This document shows positions 45,186 through 55,914 of a stretch of DNA of 64,000 bases, in pieces. The first letter of the stretch is position 1; each line of letters starts with the position of its first letter. Below the pieces are notes generated by a model. The model ran no database searches and had not been told where the DNA came from. It worked only from the letters and a program-made list of their open reading frames with translations. Origin of the DNA: Zantedeschia hybrid cultivar (taxonomy: Eukaryota; Streptophyta; Magnoliopsida; Alismatales; Araceae); the NCBI GenBank assembly GCA_030544215.1, contig JARZZO010000003.1, positions 25,491,879-25,555,878 on the forward strand. Reading direction: 5' to 3'. The translations under genes and the position numbers were made by a program.

Positions 45186-45501
45186 TTAACAATCATTTGT
45201 TAAGAACCCCTTTATTAAATTGTATTTCTCAACAACAATTGATAAGAAATATTAATTTTAGAATAATTCTAAAACAATTAACTTAACATTTAGATTAATT
45301 GAAATTGTCTTAACAACTCTTGTTAAGATATCCACAAATTTAAATCTTCTCTTAACAATTCTTTTGTTAAAAAAATTCACCAAGATATAAATAATCGCTT
45401 AACAACTTTTGTTAAGTGATTAGCAATAAAAATTAATGCCATTACAACTCTTGTTAATGGTCCATGAGGTAATATCACTCCTTTAACAACCCTTGTTAAA
45501 G
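45186..45501. repeat. Array of TTAACAA/TTGTTAA hairpins, left copia copy
   Basis: Stems at 45186-45203, 45309-45327 (CTTAACAA, loop CTC, TTGTTAAG), 45352-45370, 45398-45416 (CTTAACAA, loop CTT, TTGTTAAG), 45439-45460 and 45481-45501 (CTTTAACAA, loop CCC, TTGTTAAAG). The last five are about 43 bases apart. Stems are 7-9 bp and mostly perfect although the sequence between them is not conserved. Confidence 0.85.
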
Positions 45502-45590
45502 AAGTAATAATTTTTCATTACAAGTAATAATAATCTAACCCTTAGACCAATATTTAAAAAAATATTATCATTTATTAATTTAATACTCCA

Positions 45591-48120
45591 CTTTGGTGTC
45601 TCAAGTCCAAAGACCAACCATGCCACTTTGACGATGAATCAAGCCGGTTGACAGTCAAATAAATTACCATTCGGCGATTCGTATCAGATCAGTTCAGTGA
45701 ACTCATTCCCCAATGAGTACCTACATGTTCTTCACATTGTCTCCACACAAGTGACTAATAAGATCAATTACCCTCATCATATGAGCTAGAATAACATGTA
45801 CTAGTCTTACCAGATGAAAGGATTGAGGTTTCAGATCTGGTTACCGGGTCAGTTTCGGAGTTGGACCCCTTGGTTTGGGCCCTTGTGGGGCTGGGGCCAA
45901 GCTCGACGCGGTTTAAACGGCGTCCAATTAGGAGGACGCGTTTTAGAATGTGCCACGTGGGCGGGCGTTGGGGCCCAAGAGTACGGCCCCGGTCTTATCG
46001 TCTGAATGGCGTCTTGCATAGTCGACTCCATTCAGAGATTTGACAGTGTACGACCCCCGTCTTGTCATCTGAAAGGCGGCTACTTTGGACGACGCATTTT
46101 AGCTAAGTTCGATTTGACCCCGCGAGCCCTCCCTCCTTTCCCTCATTCTCTCCATTTCTTTCTCTCTCCTCCCCTTCCCCTCCGATCCGTTCGACCCCTT
46201 TCCCCTTTTCCTTCCTTTCCTCTCCTCATTCTTCCTCTCCCTCCACTCCATCAACCCTCTAACTTTCACCACTACCACCACCATCTCCTCTGCAGCGTAT
46301 CTCTCTCCGGACGGCAGCCGACATCCCAGTGGAGTGACGACGTCCACAGCGGTACCAACGGCGGCTTGTGGCGTGGATGTTCGGCGGCTTGGAGCTCGGA
46401 GGAGTTCAAGTAACCGGTAGGGTGACGATCCTCATAGTGTTTTGTTTAAAACAATGATTTTCCCACTTTGAAAACATGCATTATGTGTGGGTGCTTCTGG
46501 GGTAGAAAGCATGTCCTAAGGGATTCTTTTAAGGAAATAGGCTTCTCCCCTACTTTCCCCATTTCTACGTTTTTTGTGCGATTTGGGGGAGAAATCTCAC
46601 TTTGTGATTCGGGGAAGCCGGATGGGAGAACCTGTCTGTGGGCGTTAAATGGCGTCTTGAGACAGCGACGCCGTTTAAAACGGCAGCTTCCACCCAAGAC
46701 GTGATTTAACCCAGATAGAGGGTTCTGTCTCTGGCTCAAATAATGTCTAGGGACAATGACGCCTTTTAAAAAGGCGGCTGCCGAGGGCGACGCGATTTAG
46801 GCCATATTCCGAGGCCAATTTTTATGTAAATCAGTTTAGGAGTTTTGAATGACGTCGACCTAGAACGATGCGATTCAAGACAGAACTCCATTAATTCATG
46901 CTATTAACATTTGTTTACAATGTTAGATAGTTTGCTTGAAATCGTACTTCGAGGATGAGGATTCTACGTAATCGGATCGCACTGTGTTGTGTTTTGTGCG
47001 ACCGTGAACCTAGTGTGACAGTTGTTAGTGCTTAGGCACCCTGTGTCGGTGTGGGAGTGACACGGCGCCGGTGTGGGAGTGGTGGGGTGACGCCTAGAGA
47101 GGGGGTCATCTGGTGTACCCCGGGGTATAGCTAGTACTGGTGTGGGAGTGGTATATTTGGAGTGTCACTCGTACTGGGGGAAGCAGAACCACCTAGAGCC
47201 GGTTAGGCCGGAGTAGCCAGCGCGCTATCCGAGGGGTTATTGTTTGGTCTCAGCGGGTCGTTGCTTTCCGCGTTTGACCACGTGGTTTGTGTGTTTAGCC
47301 GAGACGCTGGTTGTGGATTCCGTGGTGGAGTGGTTCCAGAGTTGTGCATGTTACATTTACGAATGCATGCGTTTTATATCGGAATGTGAAAATCTTTGGG
47401 AGATGTGTTTACTGCTTTAATTATCTAAATTACCTAGATTTGCGTTGTTGCACTTGTGGGTGCGTGAGTAGGTGGTGGGGTTCGAAGGATTCCTACTGAG
47501 TCCATTTCGATGAGACTCACCCCTACGATTTTCAGGTGAGGGTTCCAGGTAGGCGTAGGGTGGAGGGTTTCGCCTAAGGTTGCGCGCCAGCAGCCACTGT
47601 TACAAAGTATGCTCTGATGTAGTTGTTACTTTTTCTTTCAGGCATGTACGCTTAATTATTTCTTTTCAGTTGGAATATGTAATTATTTGCTGAGTCAAGT
47701 CGAGTTGTAATAATTTTTAATTCATGCACTTCCTTTACAATTCGATGTGATGTGAATGTTTAGCTTAGTTTATCATTTATTTTTCAGACTTATCGAGATT
47801 CTGGTTCGGTTACAAATTTTAATGATTTGGTACCCATTTAGTAATCGGATCACCGATTAAAGGGTGGCAGGTCGTTACACCGGATGTTTGATGTCATCAA
47901 ACATCATACGACTAGGAACAATTAAGAATATGTGTTTATAAGTCATCGGTCTCATTATTATGATCGCATCATAATCCGATTACTATTGCACACATTCAAG
48001 GACTTCATTATTCATAATTATAAATACGTTAATCTACATAATAAAATAAATGTCATTTATCAATGAACCAGATTGAAATAGGTGTCTTATGATTGGCTTT
48101 GAGGATACCTATATCCATCA
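45591..48120 (-). repeat. Middle copia LTR, 5'-deleted and interrupted
   Basis: LTR parts are 45591-45814 and 47885-48120. They match the left LTR from 20746 to its end (TATCCATCA). The first kilobase is deleted. The gap holds family X copy 2. This LTR would serve as 3' LTR of the right copia copy and 5' LTR of the left one. Confidence 0.82.
45815..47879 (-). mobile_element. Solo LTR of family X, copy 2
   Basis: 2,065 bp, reverse complement of the 39388-41357 family: plus-strand ends TGAAAGGATT and GTCGTTACA. Flanks CCAGA (45810-45814) and CCGGA (47880-47884) are a target duplication with one change. It carries the same classes of hairpins, with GCCGTTTAAAACGGC at 46670-46684 and CGCCTTTTAAAAAGGCG at 46760-46776. 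Open frames at 46006-46413 and 46468-46704 are not shared with copy 1. Confidence 0.85.
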
Positions 48121-48133
48121 ATTTCCCACTTAG
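48121..48133 (-). other. Copia polypurine tract, right copy
   Basis: The minus strand reads CTAAGTGGGAAAT next to the middle LTR, nearly the standard AAGTGGGA form. Confidence 0.75.
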
Positions 48134-49510
48134 ACTCGAGCCAATCACCTTCGCATTTGATCTTCATCAAATCTAAGTGATACTCACATCAGGTCTATGA
48201 CTAGGATTTGGTCAGGGATCTGCTAAATTATTTTCTGATGAAATATTTTCCATTACGTTATTTCCTCTTAATGATTTGTTTCTTAACTTGTGAAAGAGCC
48301 TCATAACGTTCTACAACTTCTGACGAGACTATGGCTCGACCACAAAATTGATCGCTCACACTGTTGTCCTACAACAATGGGACGGGATCAGAGACCTTTC
48401 ATAACTACATTTAATTCAAGGATGAACTCTTTCATCTATATTGTTCCAATAATAGTATCACTTATTTATGTCATCATCTTAATAGCGAGTTTTGGATTTG
48501 AACCCTTCCAATCCACTCCATACTGTTCTAACAACAATATCAACTATAATCAAGTTAGCAGTGGTTTCTTACTTAGAACTTTTCCAATCCACTGCTTTCA
48601 CATTGAAAGGTTAAACTCACGTTTGATTTGAAATTTGAGTTAGTGTGACCTCATAGTTTCAAATCATTCTCTCCATCATCCAGGAGTGCACCCTTAGCAC
48701 TTCTCGAGTACATAGTGATGTGCTTAACTCCTACTGTCAAAGTTCTCCTATATCCTTCAACGAATATTTCCTTAAAGAAAAAAATTTAATGTCTCAACAA
48801 TTGAGACTTATTATGAAATTTATTATGTCAAACATTTTGACATACAGGTTAAGGTAACATCCTCATTGATCTATATTAATAGATTCGTATTTCCAATACA
48901 TAGGATGTTATAACCAAATCTATCATAGAGAATAATGTTTTTACTGATTGTAACATCCTGATGTCATTCTCAATAACTTTGATGTTATTATCACAAAGCA
49001 TTACCAATGCGATTGTGCTGCGAGTGTCCTCTTTGTACATACACAATCTATAGTCATTCTTAATGATCACTTAGTGTTTGACCATGAGGTCAAAACTTTA
49101 ATTCCAACTTTGGGAAACTTCAGTTTGATTCAAAGTTGATCTTTGAAATCATAACATACTTCCAAAATATTCTAAAACCTTTAAAGTTGTATCATATACA
49201 CATTTTCCTCGATCGCATTGAGGGAATGCTTTTTGATATCCAACTGCTATCTCATCATCATGATAGGCAGTATTAGTAAGTAGAATTCTAATAAACTTAT
49301 TAATGGTAACCACTGAGAAAAACTTGTTTAAGTCAACACTTTGACGTTGACTATTTCCTTCAGTTTACCATATAAGTTTTAATTAGTCCATTTGTACTAA
49401 TCTTCATTATGAAGATTTACTTGCTTCTGACAGGTACAATATCCTCAAGTAATACTATCAAGTTCTGAACTTGATAGGTATCATGGACTATAATTTTTGA
49501 ATTATTAACT
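48134..49510 (-). pseudogene. Copia RT/RNase H relic, right copy
   Basis: Minus-strand reading gives an RNase H C-terminal tail ISSENNLADP (about 48240-48200) and, further upstream, the RT catalytic neighbourhood CDNNIKVIENDIRMLQSVK in frame 49070-48876 followed by YVLEIRIY. The aspartates of the Y-V-D-D box read as CDNN, as in the left copy, so the loss precedes or accompanied the duplication. Upstream RT motifs are visible only as fragments to about 49430. Many stops. Confidence 0.65.
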
Positions 49511-51429
49511 TCTTGCCAATTTTAAAGTTGTAATTATAATTGGGAGCTTTTTCATAGCTTTTATATCATAATCCACATCTTTAAGGCCCTCGCATTCTGC
49601 TATCTCTAATATGTAAAACATATCATTTTAGTCATTGAGAGAATCTCAAAAATTCTATGAAGCTCTCTAATGTGTGTTATGAATGATTCCAAACATCTAA
49701 AGATTATCTAATAATCTTGTGTTAATTTGTGGGTCTAGAACATGTTCTAGTTTTATTAGCTCCCACTATCTTCTTTGAGAACATATTTCTCTTTATAGAA
49801 GATAGCTTTCAGGACGATAATTATTCTATTATCGTCTGACTAATAAATGTAATGTCCAAACTCTTTGGACATCTCACAAATTTACATTACACTATGTCCC
49901 TTTGGATCCAATTTCGTTGGATCATGTCTTTTCCAAAGACTAGGACATAACTTGACTTTAACATACTTAAAATCAGATTTTTCTTATAACTCATATCTCA
50001 TATGAATTATCTTTTCTCCATATCTTATATGGACATACTGACTTATTTAGAACCATAGGTAAAGTATAGACATTTAATAATCATACTTATATATACAAGG
50101 ATATAAGAATTAAGCAAATTATATTATACATAGCACTATATCCAATAAAGTGCAATTCCTTATTATATCATATTGTTATGATATATAATGAGGATTAATC
50201 TAAAGAGGATGCAATTATTCATTTTAATGATTTATATGAATCTTGGAAGTATTAATTTCTTTGATCAAATCAAATAATTCTAATACTCTTTACATTTAGT
50301 CACTTCATCTTGATCTTTTATACCTTAATCTCTTGGATACATTTGAGTAGTACTTCAGCAAATACACACAGCCGAATCTTTCCAAGAGGAAACTATTAAG
50401 GTAAGTCAATAGAAGTGATTATCTTTGGTCTTAAAAAGATATTGAGCTATTTACATCAGTATGTATAAGCACCAATAATTTCTTATTGTACAACCTATTA
50501 TACAATGCCATATACAATCATGATTCACTCAGCTCATTTCTATAGGAAACTTGTGAACATTCATCACATGATATGTCACATCAAGAATCTATAATGTATT
50601 GATTTATTTTAAAATCTTTCATTTTATTTATAAAATCATATAAAATAACGCTTGTTCCTTCTCAGTCAATATTATTCACTTGTTAATTAATAGAAATAAA
50701 TAACAATTATTTAGTTTCATATTAGTCACCTAAAGATGTACAAAGATTTACTATCTGACAGTAATCTATGCATCATTTTTGAACTATTGTTGAGTCTAAC
50801 TCAACACTTTCATTTTCTCGATTATCTTTTGCTTGTCTAAGTCTGCATACTTTTGCAGATCTAAGAATCATTTTCAATATCTCATATTGGATATGCTAAT
50901 TCTCCAATAGACATGAAAAAGTTGATAATAAGAATATCTAAAACTTCTTACAATTTTCATATTATTTTCGTGTTTACCAATATCCCTTTTTTATTACAGT
51001 GGGAGAACTACTCTTTCCACTGACTTGTCTTTATCCTTCTCAAGTGTGAGTTCGACCATTTAAGATCTTACCTCTTATCTTTCTCAAATGTATACTATGA
51101 ACACCTCTTTTTCTTAGTCTATCTAAGTATGAGATTTCATGACAACTGGTTAGAATAGTGGTTATCACTCGGTACTGAAGACATTCTTTAGAATCCTTTA
51201 GTCAATCTGAATATGAGAAAGTATTGGCATCCAGTATGACAAATCTCGGATTAATAGACAATATATTAGTTAATAGAGGAAATAATGTGATTTAGGTAGA
51301 TAGTTCTTATAATTCAATTATGGTCATTTATCTTAAATTATTTTCCACTATTTTTCGACGGACTATATAACCCTCAGATATACATAATGGAAGACTCCGA
51401 TGATCTCCTAGCAGAGATCAGAATCTCAT
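49511..51429 (-). other. Copia internal region, right copy, no readable domain
   Basis: AT-rich and decayed. It should hold integrase and the end of gag but I cannot read a zinc knuckle, HHCC or DDE motif. It is useful as the uninterrupted reference for the Tekay insertion site (equivalent near 50105-50120). Confidence 0.5.
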
Positions 51430-51745
51430 TGACTTGTAGTACAACCTTGTGGATAACATAACAAATAGTAATACAATCAAAGAGCACTCACCTCGTGGGA
51501 CTTGCAACTCCTTGCAATATCTGATCATATCTTTGATCCCCAGAGATTTAATGGCATTGTGGATAGCACAACAAAACATTAATCGTAGTTTAAGCATTAC
51601 CATCATTACGAGATGGGCATAGATTTGCATGCAACCCTTGTGGATAGCACAACAAGGCTACATGATTTCTCTATCTCAATCAAAAGGCATCTTATGCCAT
51701 AGATAGAGTCTCTCCTCACAATTAGACAGGCCTTGTAGTAACAAT
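51430..51745. repeat. TTGTGGATAGCACAA hairpin repeats, right copia copy
   Basis: Counterpart of 43866-44175. Copies near 51445, 51553, 51635 and 51728; those at 51553 and 51635 keep the TTGTG-GATAG-CACAA palindrome exactly. The frame 51418-51630 crosses it and is not a gene. Confidence 0.7.
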
Positions 51746-52689
51746 AAACCTACCTAAAGTAATTTGAGTCCTATGACTATAACGATGGAGGACCACACAG
51801 TAAGTTCTCAACTACTCACGTTACAGTCTAGACTTTATCGAGGGTTTTAGATAATTTTTATCTTGATCTCTTCCTAGGTGATAGTTTATAAATATATTGA
51901 ATATATTTAACTATACCTAGATAATAGCAATTGCTTCATAATCAAAAGTAAAACATGCATCAACCACACATGTTCATTATGTAGTCATGGACAATACAGT
52001 GATTAACTGGAGCCATACAATTAATCACCGAAACTATATAACAAATATATAATCAAAACATGCAAACACATAGGCACTGATGATCTTATCTCTTGTCGCC
52101 TTCCTAGTTGTACTTGTGGATCATCCTCGCCTCTCCTCGGCCGACACGATCAATTACAACATAAAACAATTCTCAAATACAAATTAATTGTAGCAGAAAG
52201 CCTTATGGCCGAGTACAATAATAGAGGGAGATAGAACTACATCAGAATGAGAGAGAGAGGGAGGCACGTAGGCGTCATTAATTAATATTTAATTAACCCA
52301 CATATCACACTCCAAGATAATTTACATAATCACATACTATAATATAAAATTAACTAAGTACATGTCTATGACCACCACAAATTTTAACGATCTACACATG
52401 ATAAAATGCATCACATGAAGGCTAAACTTTTGAAAATAATAATTTTGATTTTCTCAAAACTTGGGTACTAATCAAAATTGGATAATTTGAATTTCTAAAA
52501 TCTTATTTTCTTATCATGCATTTAAATTTAATTTAAAGCATTAAAACACATCATCATGTGCATGCAAAAAATTAAAATTCTAAAATATTCCATGCATCAT
52601 TTAGAACACTTTTAAATTAATTAATCTAACATTTAGATAATATTATAAATCCCTCAATCTCTTACAAAGGAATTTATAATTCTAATTTT
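51746..52689 (-). other. Copia internal sequence, no domain
   Basis: AT-rich sequence homologous to 44176-45180 with no readable protein. Contains AGAGAGAGAGGGAGGC near 52250. Confidence 0.5.
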
Positions 52690-53115
52690 AATGCCTCAAC
52701 AACCATTTGTTAAGAACTCCTTTTATTAAATAATATTTCACAACAACAATTGATAATAAATATTTATTTAGAACATTTCTAAATAATAACGATCTAACAA
52801 TTAGACTTGGTCCAACCTTTTAATAACTCTTACTAAAAAATCCCTTTTAAGTAGACTAGATCTTAAAAAACTTAATTAAGAGATTCATGAGAAATTTAGT
52901 TAAGAGATTCATGAGAAATTCAATTAACTAACTCAATAATTGGTATTAAGAGTTAATTAAAATCCTTAATAACTTTTATTAAGATTTATTCTCAAAAATG
53001 ATTTAACTCTTTAATAATCTTCATAAAGAGTTAATAGATCACTTAATAATTGTTATTAAGTGTCCCTCAATTAAAACATTAATTTCATAACAACAATTGC
53101 TAAGAAATTATTTAT
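52690..53115. repeat. Array of TTAAYAA hairpins, right copia copy
   Basis: Stems include 52965-52983 (CTTAATAA, loop CTT, TTATTAAG), 53006-53032 (AACTCTTTA with TAAAGAGTT) and 53041-53061 (ACTTAATAA, loop TTG, TTATTAAGT). In this copy most arms read TTAATAA/TTATTAA where the left copy has TTAACAA/TTGTTAA, so both arms changed together. Confidence 0.8.
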
Positions 53116-53329
53116 TTATATATCTAATCACTTAAAAAAATGAAATTAACAACAATCGTTAATTAAATTAAGATCACATCTTTAAAATTAACCCTTTCAG
53201 ATCATATCTTAAAATCAACCCTTTATAATTCAAAATTATAAATTCAAAGTTTAAAACATATTTTAAATAGACTAGTATTTAAATTTTAAGTTAATAGGTT
53301 GGGGTTTTAAATTTATAAAAGGGTTTTGG

Positions 53330-53780
53330 GGTTTAAATGGGGTTAATGGGCTGGGGTTCAAATGGGCTTGGCCCATTGGGCCTGGGCTTAGGCCTGGGCC
53401 TGGACCCAGCCAGGTGCCCACCCACGTCGACCTGTTCGAACCAGGCGCTGGGCTGGGTTTAGGCTCCCTGTTGGGCTAGGTTCAAGCCTCAGTTCAGGGC
53501 GTGGGACCGAGCCCTGCACACTTGGGCGCGCGGCCGCACGGGACCGCCCGGTCCACCTACTATGCACTAGGCTCGCCTGACTAGGGTTTGGGCTGTCTCC
53601 CCAACCCCCGATGCCCGGTTCTTCTCTGGCACCCGCAGGAGGAGGCCCATCCAGAGGTTGCAGGGCGGTGTCCCCCTTTCGTCCCCATCACCGGCAGTGG
53701 CCGGCGGACATGGCTGTGCTGCTGGTGGCCCCCCAAAAACTGCGGTTGTATGGGTTTTGAAACCATGGCTTTCCCCTTTC
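53330..53780. other. GC-rich leader segment of copia, right copy
   Basis: A sharp GC-rich island in AT-rich surroundings, with repeated GGGCCTGGGC-type sequence (53380-53410). It lies between the 5' LTR and the hairpin array. Frames at 53581-53891 on both strands overlap and are not supported. No counterpart remains in the left copy, where this part is deleted. It could be leader or captured sequence. Confidence 0.4.
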
Positions 53781-53924
53781 TATCTCTTCCAACATTTGGT
53801 TTTTTTTGTCCATATAATAACATTCCAGATCATAGCATGTTCATCCCATGAACAAACTCCACGAGAAAAAATAAATACTGCAAGGAATTAATTCTTAGAA
53901 AATCAATTTTAGCGATCCGAAACG

Positions 53925-54381
53925 AGTTGGAGCGGCTAGACGGGACACGAAGAATGCAGCGGAAACAAAATAAAATTCCGCTTGATGCCCATAGATCTGT
54001 TTCGGAATGAAAATCAAAAATTGAAAAATCAAATTGTGATCACATCACCGTGCGCGGATTCGAATCCGTGACCGTATCGGTTCCGTCGAGACGATGCTGC
54101 TAGCCGCACAAGCATTCGTCCTCTAGTGGTATCCACGTGATCCTCCGTGGTGGTTCATCCTTGCTCCCTCTTCTAGATTAGCTCGCTCGCTGAAGATCCC
54201 TCGTCTCAATGATGTCCGAAATCTGCGGACGATGAATTCCCAACTTTCGGCAATTGCACGCGACGGAGACGGGAAAGCACCTGGCGTCCTGAGAGGGGCG
54301 CCCAGAGGAGGAGGAGAGAGAGTGGAAGATGTCTAGCCTTGAGAGCTCCTAGAGCTTGGCTCAATGTTTCTCAATAGCCCG

Positions 54382-54413
<32 letters not shown>

Positions 54414-55449
54414 TGTTAATATAATTCCCACTTAAGTACCACCGACTGATAATCAATTTGCGTGTGACCCTTTAGGCCCATTAACTAGTCCGATTTTCAA
54501 CCCGTTAAGTCCAATAACTATTTATCAACTTATAGTAATTAATTAATATCTAATATTTAATTAATTACTTAACTGAATTAATATCTTATGTAAATTCGGT
54601 CAGACTTCCGATCAAGTTGGGTGCCAAGTAACACCACATGATCTCGGAAGGTAATAGGGTTCAACAACCCACTCATGGAACCAGTTCGTCCATAGTTACC
54701 ACGTGGTTATAATCATTCATTCGCACAATACTCTCGAGTTAACCTAGGGAACGGTCAACTGTCAAACTCTAGATGGTCAACTCACTTGAATCAGACTCTA
54801 TTGTACAATATCTAGAAATACCTTTTTTGATATTGTGTCTGCTCTAGCTAGAGACTCTTGCAGATCTATTCTAGAACATTATCTCTCCAGTTACCTGAGA
54901 GCTGGACCCGATCCTTGACTATTAGAAATCCCGTAGATAGAGGTTCGCAAGACAAGGTCAAAGCCCAGAAGTCTACCAACAAGGTATCTTTGGTGTCTCA
55001 AGTCCAAAGATCAACTACGTCACTGTGACGATGAATCAAGCCAGTTGACAGCCTGGTAAATTACCATTCGGCGATTCATGTCGGATCAGTTTAGTGAACT
55101 CATTTTCCAATGAGCACCTATAGGTTCACCATAGTGTCTCCACACAAGTGACTAAAGAAATCAATCGCCCTCATCATATGAGCTGCAATAACCTATACTA
55201 GCCTTACCGGATGTTTGATGTCCTTCTCAAATATCCTACGACTAGGAACAATTAAGAATATTTGTTTATAAGTTATCAGTCTCATTATTATGATATCATC
55301 ATAATTCGATGACTATTGCACACATTCAAGGACTTCATTATGTGTAATTATAAATATGTCAATCTATATAATGAAATAAATATCATTTATTAGTGAACAT
55401 ATTGTAATAGGTGCCTTATGATTAGATTTGAGGACACCTATATCCATCA
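53925..55449 (-). repeat. Copia 5' LTR (right LTR, 1,525 bp)
   Basis: Matches 19628-21207 throughout, ending in TATCCATCA at 55449. The left edge is mutated (GTTGGAG where the sister has GTTAAGATC). A (TA)n run (54382-54417) replaces part of the sister sequence. No clear primer-binding site is found next to it. Confidence 0.82.
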
Positions 55450-55795
55450 ATATATTTATATAAGACTGATGTTAACGCATCAATTACTTCATTGACCTTC
55501 TTACTAATTGTCTCTCATGAATGTTGGAACCTTTCTTGTGCTCTTCGATTTTATTCTTTTCCAAGTATAATGAAAAGAAAAATTAAATTCATTTCTTCCA
55601 TACTCATTCTAGTGGTGTCTCGTAAGAGTTCTCTGCTTATAAAGAAATCACATAAAGATAAGAACACATCTTTGTCAAGTCCACCTATTTCACGAAAACG
55701 ACATTCCGCACCACCTAGTAGTTCTTGGGTATAAGCCCTCCCACTAAGCATAGAGTTTCTTACACTCACCATCGGATCATGGCCTACATGATCCC
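55450..55795 (-). pseudogene. PIF/Harbinger transposase N-terminal relic, copy 2
   Basis: Minus frame 55772-55551 reads RNSMLSGRAYTQELLGGAEC, FREIGGLDKDVFLSLCDFF and LLRDTTRMSMEEMNLIFLF, the N-terminal module that precedes the DDE core in plant Harbinger transposases. It is better preserved than copy 1 at 5390-5890, which has two stops and a frame change here. The catalytic core is missing: the sequence passes into the copia LTR at 55449, at a point equal to about 5430 in copy 1. On the other side it joins the RNase H-like piece at about 55793. Confidence 0.75.
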
Positions 55796-55890
55796 TGAGG
55801 ATTAAAGCAACTGAGATAGATATCCATCTATTGCTGCATCCACATTAATCTTCAGAGTACACACTGCAGGCTTGACCCAGGTGGCACTTT
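55793..55890 (-). pseudogene. Fragment of RNase H-like (RVT_3 type) coding sequence
   Basis: The minus strand reads ATWVKP, then TLKINVDAAIDG and, after a frame change, VALILRDHVG, the start of the plant RNase H-like domain (L-K-x-N-V-D-A-A ... V-x-R-D) that follows LINE reverse transcriptases and also stands alone in many plant genes. Only the first strand and turn are present. It meets the Harbinger piece at a shared CCTACAT/CCCACAT stretch. Confidence 0.55.
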
Positions 55891-55914
55891 TGTGTAAACA
55901 AGGGTAAATATATA

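Larger units (their letters stand above)
42468..45590 (-). other. Copia internal region, left copy continued (gag/integrase part not readable)
   Basis: Homologous to about 50120-53200 of the right copy. It resumes copia sequence after the Tekay insertion. Decay prevents any domain call. It holds three repeat blocks: a 47-bp duplication (43731-43824), a TTGTGGATAGCACAA repeat set (43866-44175) and a hairpin array (45186-45501). It ends at 45590, where about 2 kb present in the right copy (leader and start of the LTR) is missing. Confidence 0.6.
19628..55449 (-). mobile_element. Ty1/copia composite: LTR-internal-LTR-internal-LTR, with nested insertions
   Basis: Three LTR segments of one family lie at 19628-21207, 45591-48120 (partial, interrupted) and 53925-55449, and two related internal regions lie between them. 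All are in minus orientation: polypurine tracts lie at the inner side of the left and middle LTRs and the RT/RNase H relics read on the minus strand. The outer flanks do not form a target duplication. Comparison with the duplicate locus at 3121-5890 shows that about 1.17 kb (4262-5430 equivalent) is missing between the two flanks. This suggests two neighbouring insertions joined by recombination and not one insertion. The left internal copy is split by the Tekay element 23233-42467. Confidence 0.8.

Noticed and set aside
46006..46704. ORFs 46006-46413 and 46468-46704 as genes
   Set aside because: Both fall in family X solo LTR copy 2, are pyrimidine-rich and have no counterpart in copy 1.
53581..53891. 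GC-rich ORFs on both strands near 53.6-53.9 kb as copia gag
   Set aside because: No gag core or zinc knuckle, and frames on both strands are equally open in a GC-rich island.
19628..55449. Treating 19628-55449 as one giant retrotransposon with a 5-bp target duplication
   Set aside because: The flanks AAAGG and ATATA do not match, a third LTR lies between, and the duplicate locus shows missing sequence at the junction.
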